Positions 16,148 through 25,442 of a stretch of DNA of 64,000 nt are shown here, one piece after another. The notes beneath the pieces were generated by a model. It was not told the origin of the DNA and ran no database searches. It worked only from the letters and a program-made list of their open reading frames with translations. The translations under genes were made by a program, and so were the position numbers. This stretch comes from an uncultured Ruminococcus sp. Its GTDB lineage: Bacteria; Bacillota; Clostridia; Oscillospirales; Ruminococcaceae. Position 1 is the first letter of the stretch, and every line of letters begins with the position of its first letter. The DNA lies in the NCBI GenBank assembly GCA_902800795.1, contig CADCFQ010000007.1, positions 46,692 through 110,691 on the forward strand, in the 5' to 3' direction.

Positions 16148-17524
16148 ATGGGGCGATTCAAATATACTAAGGGACAGCAGCAGATAAACAATGTATTGAA
16201 ATATCAGGATGAACAGCTGAAAGAAATACTGGCCGATACAGATAAGACAGTTAATCAGACAGAAGCTGAGATAGAAGTGCTTGAAGCACTTCTAAGGAAA
16301 CGCGGTATAGACCCCGATACTGTAAAGAATAAAACATCGCTAAAAACTCCTTCTTCACAAGTTATAGTAGTTCCTTCGTGGGAACAATTATGTGCTGAGG
16401 CAGAAGCTGCTGTAGGAAACAACTGTGAACTTGAAGATATACTTACGGAAGCTGAACTTCAAAGCAACCATGATTATCTTATCTCTTTGCGAAAAGAATA
16501 TAATCAGATTCATAAGCTTGATAAAGTCGATATATCTATTGCAGCATTAGCGGGAATTATTGCCGGAGCGGTTGATATTCTTCTTGTAGGTATACCACAA
16601 CGAGGTAAAGCTGGCTTGGAAGGAGGAACGCTTTCCAATTATATCAGATCATACTTTGATAAGATATTGCCGCCTGATGAAATGGAGAAACTGGCAAATT
16701 CAAAAGAAAGTAAAGTGCCTTTTGATGCTCAGGATAACAGAAATACTACTGTTAATGTTGAGGGCTTATCTGCATATTATCATAGGCTTTTACAGCTTGG
16801 TCACGATCCATTACTTGGATTCATTGTCGGTGTTATGGATATTATGACTGGTAAAATGACAACCATTGATAAATCTGGTAAGATTGCATCTCAAACAATG
16901 GAGAACTACGCTGACAGAGTTGAACCTGATATATTCAAGGCCTTTGCCAAAGAACTTACTCATCTGAAATCTGATGTCACTACTTCTATGGGGCTTCCAG
17001 CGCCGCTTATGAGCCTGTTTGACCTGCTCCAGTTTGGAAGCATAGGCGAGGAAGAGCAAACAATAGCAGAAATTGTACAGGGTATGTATTATGAAGGGTA
17101 TGATTTTATTCAATTCTGCGCTTCGTCAATCCCTGTAATGCTTACAGAGGTTATTGTCCGTTTATGCTATGCTATCAAAAGGATCAAGGAAGGGCATTCC
17201 ATAAAAGAGTCTATACCTTTTTCACTGAATAGGGAGAAGCACCCTAAACTTGCAACTATGTTATTTATTGCTCATTCAGCTGCGACTGGAATAAATGCTG
17301 GGAAAGTGTATTTCACTAAGAATCCAGTGGCAATAAACTATCCTCAGTGGATAGCGTTTGCAAAATACTCATATGGACAACTGAAATGGGGACTTATCAA
17401 TAAGCCCAAAGCAAGAGAGGCGTATATAAGCCGCAAACTTGATGACGAATTTAACAAGGCATTCGAAGAAATCAACAATTCATTCGATGATTTTTCAAGT
17501 GGAAAGATTGTTGTATTTAGCTGA
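16148..17524 (+). CDS. Large protein of unknown family, cassette gene 3
   Basis: 458 residues. An N-terminal coiled-coil region (QQINNVLKYQDEQLKEILAD, then TVNQTEAEIEVLEALLRKRG), a hydrophobic segment IAALAGIIAGAVDILLVGIP (about 140-160), a conserved-looking centre with LGHDPLLGFIVGVMDIMTGK, and further hydrophobic stretches with IMLTEVIVRLCYAIK-like sequence. ATG 16148 sits seven bases after GGAGG. I do not recognise the family. With the two membrane/coiled-coil genes before it, it forms a compact three-gene unit in a defence-type island; a membrane-acting system is plausible but unproven. Confidence 0.72.
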   Translation: MGRFKYTKGQQQINNVLKYQDEQLKEILADTDKTVNQTEAEIEVLEALLRKRGIDPDTVKNKTSLKTPSSQVIVVPSWEQLCAEAEAAVGNNCELEDILTEAELQSNHDYLISLRKEYNQIHKLDKVDISIAALAGIIAGAVDILLVGIPQRGKAGLEGGTLSNYIRSYFDKILPPDEMEKLANSKESKVPFDAQDNRNTTVNVEGLSAYYHRLLQLGHDPLLGFIVGVMDIMTGKMTTIDKSGKIASQTMENYADRVEPDIFKAFAKELTHLKSDVTTSMGLPAPLMSLFDLLQFGSIGEEEQTIAEIVQGMYYEGYDFIQFCASSIPVMLTEVIVRLCYAIKRIKEGHSIKESIPFSLNREKHPKLATMLFIAHSAATGINAGKVYFTKNPVAINYPQWIAFAKYSYGQLKWGLINKPKAREAYISRKLDDEFNKAFEEINNSFDDFSSGKIVVFS

Positions 17525-17564
17525 TAAGGTGTTATTTGATTAAGATCTTTACCAGAAAACATAT

Positions 17565-17589
17565 CCCGCAGATCGTTTTGACCTGCGGG
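17565..17589. terminator. Hairpin between convergent genes
   Basis: Stem CCCGCAG / CTGCGGG between the three-gene cassette and the convergent nuclease gene; on the minus strand it is followed by a short T-rich stretch. Confidence 0.55.
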
Positions 17590-17660
17590 AGTTACACGTT
17601 ATTAGAAAAAAGGTTTTGAAGTGAATACAATTGTGTTATCTTTCTGATTCTTTATTTATC

Positions 17661-19970
17661 TTATTCTGTGTACTGCCAGTGGAAACCGCCGGCAGTTTTA
17701 TGTTTTCCTTTACAACAAGCAATGATGCAAGAATGATGTATCCCGAGTTCTCTTTCAATTTCAGCTATGCTGTTGTATACTTTTTGTGTTTCAACACAAA
17801 GTATTCTTCTGCATTTCTTTTGATACCTACTCTTTAATCGGGCACATTCAGGGCATCCTGCTCCTTGTCTGGTTCTGTTGCTGACTGTAGCTTGCCATTC
17901 ATTTCCGCACACAGAACATTTCCACCAAGCTTTTTGGTGACTCATTGCAGCAATTGTATAGGGCGTTTGATTGCCGTTTTTCTCATGATTCCATTCAGCT
18001 GCAACCAATGGATAACCATCTTGTAAAGAGGTGGTTTTTTCAAGCATTTGAGCCATATACTTTCTATGCGCTTCTTTCTTTTGACAAATGGGGCAACCGC
18101 TTTTTCTGCTTGTTCTATGATATATATTTGTTCTCCATTCATGACCACATTTGCTGCATTTCCACCAAACCTTGACTCCACTCCCTATTGTTAGTTTATC
18201 TGGGGTTAATTTCCCGTTCCTTTCATAACACCATTCTTCGGCGATTTCAGGGAACATAGTTGAAAGTGATTTTTCTTGTTTAAGGGTACGATATCTTGAT
18301 TGTATGTCAACATAGTCACGAGAAATATGAATATCTATCTTGTCTCTCGAAACATCTAAATCATTTGATAGTATTGAGTAAACCGCTTTTTCAAGACTGG
18401 CAGTATCATAGGGAGTGACCTCATAGTTGATACTAGGTGTTTTAAGCTTTGGGAGTCCTTCTTCTCTTACTCTTATCAGCTTTATTCCTCTTTTGATACA
18501 ATCCTTGTTTTTCTTTTCGTCTCGCTCTGTATTCTTATGCCAGATAACACCGTCATACTCTATTGCAGTGTTCAATGACGGAATATAAATATCAAGCTCT
18601 TTACAACCTTTTATCCTAAATCCATTTATCGTATCAGGATAATACTTCGTTATGTAGAAGAACAATGTCTGTTCAGGAAATGACGTATGTCTTTCGTTGT
18701 TACAATGAGGACAGCCTGTGTGCCGCTTGCCGGTCCTATCTGCAATAGAAGCCTCCCATGCCTTACCGCAGACGCTGCATTTCCACCATACTTTAGTGTG
18801 AGATTTAGCGGCGATTTCGCTTGGCTTCAATTCATTCTTTTCTGTATCATACTCTTCTACCAGCCATGGACAGATAGTTTCAAGGTCGTTAACACCAGTT
18901 CCACAAGCTTTTCCAGAGCACACAGCACACCCCAAACCATTTTTACGATTTCTAATTTCTGTTTGCCATGAGCGACCGCATTTTTTACAGATCCACCATG
19001 CTTTTTTAGGGCTGCCGGCTACAACACATTTAGGATCAAGATTTTTGTTTTTATTGTAATCCCATTCTTCTAACAACTCTGGATTTGTAGTAGCAAGATC
19101 ATTTATCCCTGTTACGACCACCATGTTAGCACACAAGGGACATCCACATTCTTGTTTGCTTGTCCTGCTGCTGATTACAGAGTTCCATTCATAACCACAT
19201 TTCGAGCACTTCCACCAAACTTTTTTATTAGAACCAGGTAATAAAGAATAGATATCTATTCCAGTATTCTTATTAAAGTCCCATTCTTCCAACAAGTTTG
19301 GATATACAGTGGCAAGATCGTTAACCCCTTTAACCGCTCTTTCTCCTGAACAATATGGACATCCATAGCCTTTTGTTCGATTGTTAATATATGCCTGCCA
19401 TGAATGATGATTCTGACATGACCACCAAACATTTTTATTACAGCCCCGAGTTACATCTGTAGGCTTTAAATCCCCGTTTTTATCACAATCCCACTCTGCC
19501 GCAACATCAGGATTGGTTGTACTAAGATCATTAAAACCTACTAATACTCTTTTCCCAGCGCAATATGGACATCCTTGGTTATGCTTGGTTCGATTATTGA
19601 CTATAGCTTGCCAGGAATGTTGATAATCTTTACAAAGCCACCAGACTTTTTTATTCGTTCCACACGAAACTGCATTAGGTTTCAAATCACCGTTTTTCTC
19701 ATAATCCCACTCTTCTGCTAATTCAGGATATAAGGTTTCTAGGTCATTAACACCAGTAGATACCATATATCCAGAGCAATAGGGACAACCAACACCTTTA
19801 GCACGATTGTTGATAGTTGCTTGCCAAGAATGATGTTGTTTTTTACATATCCACCATGCTTTTTTGCTGCTACCTACAGTAATATTGGTTGGATCAATTG
19901 TGTTTTTGTCAAAATCCCATTCATCTAATAATTCCGGGGTTTCAGATATAGTTTTCTTTGGTGTAGACAT
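17661..19970 (-). CDS. Zinc-ribbon repeat protein with Vsr-like nuclease core and NUMOD-like tail
   Basis: 769 residues. Eight repeats of about 70 residues (six before, two after the centre), each with an EEWD-type start, a KVWWKC core, and a terminal CPYC/CPxC pair, matching the probable zinc-ribbon (DUF4379, PF14311) type. Residues about 432-567 form a PD-(D/E)XK domain of Vsr/DUF559 type: PEQTLFFYITKYYPDT, then KELDIYIP, IEYDGVIWH and RGIKLIRVREEG. The last 50 residues (VETQKVYNSIAEIERELGI, then KTAGGFHWQY) look like a NUMOD1 DNA-binding element of homing endonucleases. ATG 19970 follows AAGGA. Likely a sequence-specific DNA nuclease; substrate unknown. Confidence 0.82.
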   Translation of the reverse strand: MSTPKKTISETPELLDEWDFDKNTIDPTNITVGSSKKAWWICKKQHHSWQATINNRAKGVGCPYCSGYMVSTGVNDLETLYPELAEEWDYEKNGDLKPNAVSCGTNKKVWWLCKDYQHSWQAIVNNRTKHNQGCPYCAGKRVLVGFNDLSTTNPDVAAEWDCDKNGDLKPTDVTRGCNKNVWWSCQNHHSWQAYINNRTKGYGCPYCSGERAVKGVNDLATVYPNLLEEWDFNKNTGIDIYSLLPGSNKKVWWKCSKCGYEWNSVISSRTSKQECGCPLCANMVVVTGINDLATTNPELLEEWDYNKNKNLDPKCVVAGSPKKAWWICKKCGRSWQTEIRNRKNGLGCAVCSGKACGTGVNDLETICPWLVEEYDTEKNELKPSEIAAKSHTKVWWKCSVCGKAWEASIADRTGKRHTGCPHCNNERHTSFPEQTLFFYITKYYPDTINGFRIKGCKELDIYIPSLNTAIEYDGVIWHKNTERDEKKNKDCIKRGIKLIRVREEGLPKLKTPSINYEVTPYDTASLEKAVYSILSNDLDVSRDKIDIHISRDYVDIQSRYRTLKQEKSLSTMFPEIAEEWCYERNGKLTPDKLTIGSGVKVWWKCSKCGHEWRTNIYHRTSRKSGCPICQKKEAHRKYMAQMLEKTTSLQDGYPLVAAEWNHEKNGNQTPYTIAAMSHQKAWWKCSVCGNEWQATVSNRTRQGAGCPECARLKSRYQKKCRRILCVETQKVYNSIAEIERELGIHHSCIIACCKGKHKTAGGFHWQYTE

Positions 19971-20100
19971 AGAAATCATCCTTAAATATTCATTTTGAAA
20001 TTCTTTCGTTCAATAATACAGCAAATTACACATAAACTTTTAAACTGCTGTTATGTTAGACTGAATAAGACTTTTGAGTTCTGTATTGTTGCCTTTGTGA

Positions 20101-20142
20101 AGATACACTATATATTGATAGAAGATGCACTATATATTGATA
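20101..20142. repeat. Two 20-bp direct repeats, 22-bp period
   Basis: AGATACACTATATATTGATA (20101-20120) and AGATGCACTATATATTGATA (20123-20142) differ at one base. They lie in the 360-bp AT-rich gap between the divergent nuclease and mcrB genes; two turns apart, they could be a regulator site. Confidence 0.75.
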
Positions 20143-20270
20143 ATAGTATATCATACTACCTTTGAAAGGTCAAGGAAACAGATCATATAGTGTTATTTCA
20201 CGTGTTAAACTGTACTTTTATTAAGATTATGGTAATCAACATCAAACTGTAAAATAATATTTCTGAACAG

Positions 20271-20299
20271 TTGAAAAGATCAGATTAATATGTTATAAT
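20271..20299 (+). promoter_or_regulatory. Promoter of the mcrBC operon
   Basis: TTGAAA, 17 bp, TATAAT, 32 bp before the mcrB start. Confidence 0.75.
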
Positions 20300-20331
20300 A
20301 TAACAAAATCTTTCGCTATTCGGAGGTAATT

Positions 20332-22821
20332 ATGATTAATTATAACAAATTAAATGATATAATAACCGGCTACAAAGAGTACTTTCCAACACATTGGGTG
20401 AATGAAAAGTATAAATGGATTGCTGTCAAGCATTTTCAGGATAACTGGGATATAGATGCTCCTGATTTTGCTGGTATGCTTCGAAGAGCTCTTGCTAAAA
20501 CAGAAAACCTTCTCGCATCGATCAATAATTTTCCTGCAAGAATGATCCTTGTTTATGCTAAACTGTATCCTGAAGAAGTGAGAGAAGCTTTCAGAGAGCT
20601 TTTTGATGAAAGCCTTGACGTTTCAAAAAGGATTACAGACTTTAAGAATAAAGGCGACGAGTGGCTTGAGAGAACGCCGGATAATGCAAAGCAGCATTAT
20701 CAGAATGAGTATTCTATTACTGTTTATTTGTGGCTTCGTTATCCTGATAAGTATTATATATATAAGTATTCTGAAGCAAGAAATACTGCACAAAAACTGG
20801 GATCAGACTATATAATCAAAAAGGGTAAATCAGAAACAAATGCAATATCAGCGTTTGAATTGTATAATGAGATCAGAGCCGTATTACAGTCCGATACAGC
20901 AATCAAACAGATGCTAGATCAGTCAATTACAAGTGATTGCTATCCTGACCCTGAACTTGTTACTCTTACAATTGATGTAGGTTTCTATGTTTCAAGATTT
21001 TTTAACAAAGGCGAATCAAACATCGTTGAAACACCATCTGTTAAAGCGGCAGATACCCCATTGAAACAAACCGGACTCGTAAATACATGGCTTCTTGCAT
21101 GGAATCCCAAAAACTTTGATTGGGAAAATGACGAAGAAGAGTTCAGGCTTGACACAATGTTCAAAGCAATAAAACGAGGCGGAGGCTTTTATATCTGTTG
21201 GCGATGCGTTAGTACAAAGGTGAAATGCGGTGATCTTGTATATATTGCAAAAGTAGGTCCTGAACCAAAAGGCATTTTTGCTGCCGGATATGCTATCAGT
21301 GACAGCTTTATTGAAGATGATTCAAGGCTTGTAGATATACTTATAACTAAAGCAATAGATTATAGAACAAATGCAATTATTGATTCACAAACACTAAAAA
21401 AGCTTTTTCCTGATCAGCAGTGGAGTCCGCAAGGTTCAGGCATTGCTATAAAGCCCGATGCTGCTCGTTGGCTTCTTGATGACTGGGATAGTCATTCGGA
21501 AAAAGAGAATGATAAGCAGGTTGTCGATATACTACCACCTTCCAATTCCGAATTTCTTAAATACTTTGCCCCATTGATTCAAGCCATCAAAGACCTCGGC
21601 GGTAGTGCAACAAGAAAAGAAGCTCACGAAAAGGTGATCGATCTTATGGATATCACCGAGGAAGAGCTTAGTGTTACTTATGAAAAGACAGGTGCAAGCC
21701 GTGTACTCAATCAGATTGACTTTGCCCGTAACGATCTCGCTCACGAGGGCTTTATCAGCAGCGGCACGAAAGGCGTCTGGGCTCTTACCGAGCTTGGTAT
21801 GACCATTGATATGACAATGGAGCTTGCGAGCCTTATCCATATGAAATGGGTTAAGATCAATACTGCAAAACGCAAAGGCGAGCCTATTCCCGTGATTGAT
21901 CTGTCAAAACACTATAAAAAGAAGATCGACCATAAATACACAAAGAAAGATTTCTTAAATGACGTATTCATCACAGAATCCGAATACGACAAGCTCCGTT
22001 CTCTTATCCTCAGAAAGAAAAATATCATCTTGCAGGGCGCACCCGGTGTCGGAAAGACCTTCTCCGCAAAACGTTTGGCATACTCTATCATTGGCGAGAA
22101 GAACGAGAGCCGTATCTGTATGATGCAGTTCCACCAGAACTATTCATATGAGGATTTCATCATGGGATACCGCCCGAATGACAGCGGCGGATTTGAACTG
22201 CAAAGCGGTGTGTTCTATAACTTCTGCATCAGATGCAAGGAAAATCACGACAAGCCGTATTTCTTTATCATTGATGAGATCAACCGAGGCAATCTCAGCA
22301 AGATATTCGGTGAACTGCTGATGCTGATAGAAACGGACAAGCGCGGCGAAAAGCACAAGCTGAATCTGGTCTATGGAGGAACGGCTTTTTATATCCCGGA
22401 AAATCTGCATATCATCGGCATGATGAATACCGCCGACCGCAGTCTTGCGATGATCGACTACGCTCTCCGCAGGCGTTTCAGCTTTTATACTATGAAGCCG
22501 GCCTTTGATGATGCTGATAAAAACGGGTTTGGCAAGTATGCTAAGGATATCAAGAACGATTTGTATCACACTGTGGTGGATAAGATCAAAGAGCTTAATA
22601 CAGCGATCCGCAAGGACAGCTCTTTAGGTAAAGGCTTTGAGATCGGTCACAGCTATTTTGCTCCCGAGGATTCCTCCGTCATTGATGATGAGTGGGTGCG
22701 TAACGTAGTTGAATTTGAGATCATCCCGCTTATTGAAGAGTATTGGTTTGATAATGAAGATGAATATAAAAAGTGGGAAAAAGCATTGTATCAGGCAATA
22801 GGTGAGAAGTATGACGGTTGA
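20332..22821 (+). CDS. mcrB: McrB-type AAA+ GTPase with EVE domain
   Basis: 829 residues; motor and recognition subunit of a type IV restriction system cutting modified DNA. N-terminal 240 residues unassigned; then an EVE domain (NTWLLAWNPKNF, GDLVYIAKVGPEPKGIFAAG), a modified-base reader; an Mrr-like winged helix (FLKYFAPLIQAIKDLGGSAT, GVWALTELG); and the McrB AAA+ domain with Walker A GAPGVGKTFSAK, Walker B FFIIDEINRGN, the GTPase signature MNTADRSLAMID and the arginines of ALRRRF. GGAGG precedes the start. mcrC overlaps by 11 bp. The fused EVE reader suggests 5-hydroxymethylcytosine or similar targets. Confidence 0.93.
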   Translation: MINYNKLNDIITGYKEYFPTHWVNEKYKWIAVKHFQDNWDIDAPDFAGMLRRALAKTENLLASINNFPARMILVYAKLYPEEVREAFRELFDESLDVSKRITDFKNKGDEWLERTPDNAKQHYQNEYSITVYLWLRYPDKYYIYKYSEARNTAQKLGSDYIIKKGKSETNAISAFELYNEIRAVLQSDTAIKQMLDQSITSDCYPDPELVTLTIDVGFYVSRFFNKGESNIVETPSVKAADTPLKQTGLVNTWLLAWNPKNFDWENDEEEFRLDTMFKAIKRGGGFYICWRCVSTKVKCGDLVYIAKVGPEPKGIFAAGYAISDSFIEDDSRLVDILITKAIDYRTNAIIDSQTLKKLFPDQQWSPQGSGIAIKPDAARWLLDDWDSHSEKENDKQVVDILPPSNSEFLKYFAPLIQAIKDLGGSATRKEAHEKVIDLMDITEEELSVTYEKTGASRVLNQIDFARNDLAHEGFISSGTKGVWALTELGMTIDMTMELASLIHMKWVKINTAKRKGEPIPVIDLSKHYKKKIDHKYTKKDFLNDVFITESEYDKLRSLILRKKNIILQGAPGVGKTFSAKRLAYSIIGEKNESRICMMQFHQNYSYEDFIMGYRPNDSGGFELQSGVFYNFCIRCKENHDKPYFFIIDEINRGNLSKIFGELLMLIETDKRGEKHKLNLVYGGTAFYIPENLHIIGMMNTADRSLAMIDYALRRRFSFYTMKPAFDDADKNGFGKYAKDIKNDLYHTVVDKIKELNTAIRKDSSLGKGFEIGHSYFAPEDSSVIDDEWVRNVVEFEIIPLIEEYWFDNEDEYKKWEKALYQAIGEKYDG

Positions 22822-23872
22822 TAAGGGCATTTTTATCCAGAACATCTATTATATGCTGTCCTATGCCTTTCAGATATTGAAGCAGGAGGACTACCGTAAT
22901 GTCGCTGGGGAAAAGTTCGACAAGATACATGACCTCTTTGCGGCGATATTGGAAAAAGGTGTTTCCCGCCAGTTGAAACAGGGCTTATATCGTGAGTACG
23001 TCCCGATGCAGGAGAATCTTTCCGTTATGCGTGGAAAGCTGAATATGAACAGTACGATGCGGTTAAAAGTTCAGCAAAAACAGAAACTATCCTGCGAATT
23101 TGATGAGTTCTCCGAGGACAACCTCTATAATCAGATACTGAAAGTTACGATACACAGGCTTATCCGAGCAGAGGACGTTGCACCGGAACGGAAGCAGGCA
23201 CTAAAAAAGCTGATTGTATTTTTCGGAAATGTGAATCTGATCCAAGTGGATCATATCGCATGGAACAGGCTCATCTATCAGCGAAATAACCGCAACTACG
23301 AGTTGTTGCTCAACATCTGCTATCTCGTGCTGAACGGTATGCTCCAGACCACCGAGGACGGAAGCTATAAGCTTCTTGCCTTCTCTGATGAACACATGGA
23401 AAGGCTTTATGAGAAGTTTATTCTGGAGTATTACAAACAGCATCATCCCGAGTTGAATCCGAAATCTTCTCAGGTGAAGTGGAATCTTACCGAACAGCCC
23501 GATGAAACGATGATACAGTTTCTTCCTACAATGCAGACCGACATCACCTTGCAGAAAGGCGATAAAACACTTATCATTGATGCCAAGTATTACAGCAAGT
23601 CCATGTCGCAGAACTACACCAAAGAAACCTTGCGTTCTGCACATCTCTATCAGATATTTGCCTATGTGAAGAATATGGATACTACAAATACGGGCAATGT
23701 GTCGGGGCTTCTGCTCTATGCCAAGACCGAGGACGAGGTGTTTCCAGAGGGCAAGCCGTTTGTGATCGGTGGAAACAGCATCGAGGCGAAGACATTAGAT
23801 TTAAATCAGACTTTTAATGTTATGTCCTGCCAGTTAGAGAATATAGTGGCAAAACACTTTGATAATGACTAA
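22811..23872 (+). CDS. mcrC: McrC-like nuclease subunit
   Basis: 353 residues. N-terminal McrC region (GIFIQNIYYMLSYAF, YVPMQENLSVMRGKL) that contacts the McrB ring, and a C-terminal PD-(D/E)XK nuclease with MQTDITL and LIIDAKYYSKS, the Asp and Asp-x-Lys of the active site. ATG 22811 overlaps the end of mcrB and is preceded by GGTGAG; a GTG at 22802 is possible but less likely. Acts only with McrB. The next gene follows after 20 bp. Confidence 0.9.
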   Translation: MTVDKGIFIQNIYYMLSYAFQILKQEDYRNVAGEKFDKIHDLFAAILEKGVSRQLKQGLYREYVPMQENLSVMRGKLNMNSTMRLKVQQKQKLSCEFDEFSEDNLYNQILKVTIHRLIRAEDVAPERKQALKKLIVFFGNVNLIQVDHIAWNRLIYQRNNRNYELLLNICYLVLNGMLQTTEDGSYKLLAFSDEHMERLYEKFILEYYKQHHPELNPKSSQVKWNLTEQPDETMIQFLPTMQTDITLQKGDKTLIIDAKYYSKSMSQNYTKETLRSAHLYQIFAYVKNMDTTNTGNVSGLLLYAKTEDEVFPEGKPFVIGGNSIEAKTLDLNQTFNVMSCQLENIVAKHFDND

Positions 23873-23892
23873 TTCTTTGAAAGATTGATGCT

Positions 23893-25104
23893 ATGAATTA
23901 CTTGTTTGAAGGAAAATTAGATAATACTATACATGATATATCAATAGATCAAATTATGTATCTATACGAAGAGAATGAAAAAGAATTGCAGCTATCAAGA
24001 CGTATTACCAATGAAGAGTACGATGGTCAAACTGCATATACTAGTGTAAAAGATACAAGATTAGCAACATTTATTGAATACGTAGTACGTCAACCAAGGA
24101 CAGACGGCGTACTAATTCAGTATCCATATGGAACGATTATACAGCAAGCTGAATCGGGGCACTATTACAGAGGAGAGAATCAACTATTTCCAGAAAGCAC
24201 CCCAAGTCTGTATAGAAAATTGAAACAACTCTCAGCAGAAGAAGAAAAAAATCTATACCGTTTGGTTGCTGATATGAGAATCGGCGAGTTTAAAACTCTG
24301 TTAAACAAGTTTAATCATGTTATTGATTGGGATTATTGTGATATCCTTTATGATATTTTAGCTCAGCATTATGGCTTAGAGACAGATTGGTTAGATATAA
24401 CATCTGACTTTAATGTTGCATTGTTTTTTGCAACTTGTTTCTGGGATAATAACGAAAATAAATGGAAACCATTGACAAAAAAGCAGACTGAGGTAGATGA
24501 ACAACATAAATACGGAATGATTTTTCATATACCAAGCAATAGAATGCTTTTAAGAAACGGTTTAGCATTGAATTATCTTAGGAATAATCCATTCTATTCT
24601 GAAAATTCCCCCAATAATGTTGTTTATCCTATTGGATTTCAGCCGTTTATGAGATGTCATATGCAAAATGGTTACGCTATGTATATGAGAAAGCCACATC
24701 CATTACAGACCGATATAGAATTTGAAAAATTAAGGTTCAGACACGATGAGGGGTTAAGTAAGTGGATTTTCGATAAAATGGAAGGTGGGAAACTTATATA
24801 TCCCCATGAAGGACTTAATCAAGTTGATTTTGTTATAGATAGTATACGCAATCTAACTACCTTTAGCAAAGAAGCATTTCAGTATGCTTTGGCTAAAAAT
24901 TCATTAACTACTAACACAGATAAAGAAATAATCAAAAAAGCCTTACAAGCATATAGTATAAATGAGAAAAATGTAATAATTCAAGATAAGCCACAGTGGA
25001 AACTTAGTTCTGGACGCAGACAAAAAATAAAGTTAATATACACAGATTTTTCGATTGAAGAATACTATAACATCAAACTTCTACGTCATTACACATATAA
25101 GTGA
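23893..25104 (+). CDS. FRG-domain protein
   Basis: 403 residues with the FRG domain signature in order: HYYRGENQLFPESTPSLYRK at about 92-112, then LAQHYGLETDWLDIT at about 160 and a VALFFAT helix. FRG proteins are widespread in phages and defence loci and their biochemical action is poorly known; several behave as toxin-like effectors. It follows mcrC by 20 bp on the same strand, so it is likely cotranscribed and may be an accessory part of this McrBC system. The ribosome site is weak. More AT-rich than mcrC, so it may have been added separately. Confidence 0.82.
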   Translation: MNYLFEGKLDNTIHDISIDQIMYLYEENEKELQLSRRITNEEYDGQTAYTSVKDTRLATFIEYVVRQPRTDGVLIQYPYGTIIQQAESGHYYRGENQLFPESTPSLYRKLKQLSAEEEKNLYRLVADMRIGEFKTLLNKFNHVIDWDYCDILYDILAQHYGLETDWLDITSDFNVALFFATCFWDNNENKWKPLTKKQTEVDEQHKYGMIFHIPSNRMLLRNGLALNYLRNNPFYSENSPNNVVYPIGFQPFMRCHMQNGYAMYMRKPHPLQTDIEFEKLRFRHDEGLSKWIFDKMEGGKLIYPHEGLNQVDFVIDSIRNLTTFSKEAFQYALAKNSLTTNTDKEIIKKALQAYSINEKNVIIQDKPQWKLSSGRRQKIKLIYTDFSIEEYYNIKLLRHYTYK

Positions 25105-25295
25105 TAAATCACATCAAAATAAAATAACAGCTGCACCCGAAGGCACAGCCAAATAATCAAATGGTCGGTTTGGTGTTGTTCCTTAATGGAGGTATTATCC
25201 CTGGTCGCCCTCCGCAGAGGGCGAAACACCCCTGCATACGGAGGCGCTCGGCAGGGGTGAATTGAAAAAAGTGTCCGGTGGACTGTTTTTGAAGA

Positions 25296-25323
25296 GGGGA
25301 AGCCCTGCAAGAGGGGCTTCCCC
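25296..25323. repeat. GC-rich hairpin in the gene-free junction
   Basis: Arms GGGGAAGCCC and GGGGCTTCCCC in an otherwise gene-free 700-bp gap (25105-25810). An open frame of 87 codons on the minus strand here reads through the repeats and is not a gene. Confidence 0.65.
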
Positions 25324-25442
25324 TGTGAGAAGCAAGAACCGGCTTTCCTCAAGCCGCTTGCGGCTTGACGGATGCTTGCGGATTAACGGATAACCCAGAG
25401 AGTGGTTCTGTTTCAGCTTGGTGGGAGATTATTGCTTTGTGC

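Noticed and set aside
17661..19970. Regularly spaced repeats that might suggest a CRISPR array
   Set aside because: The repeats are about 210 bp, coding, and diverged at DNA level; they are protein modules.
25089..25352. 87-codon minus-strand frame
   Set aside because: Reads through GC-rich hairpins, no ribosome site, low-complexity protein.
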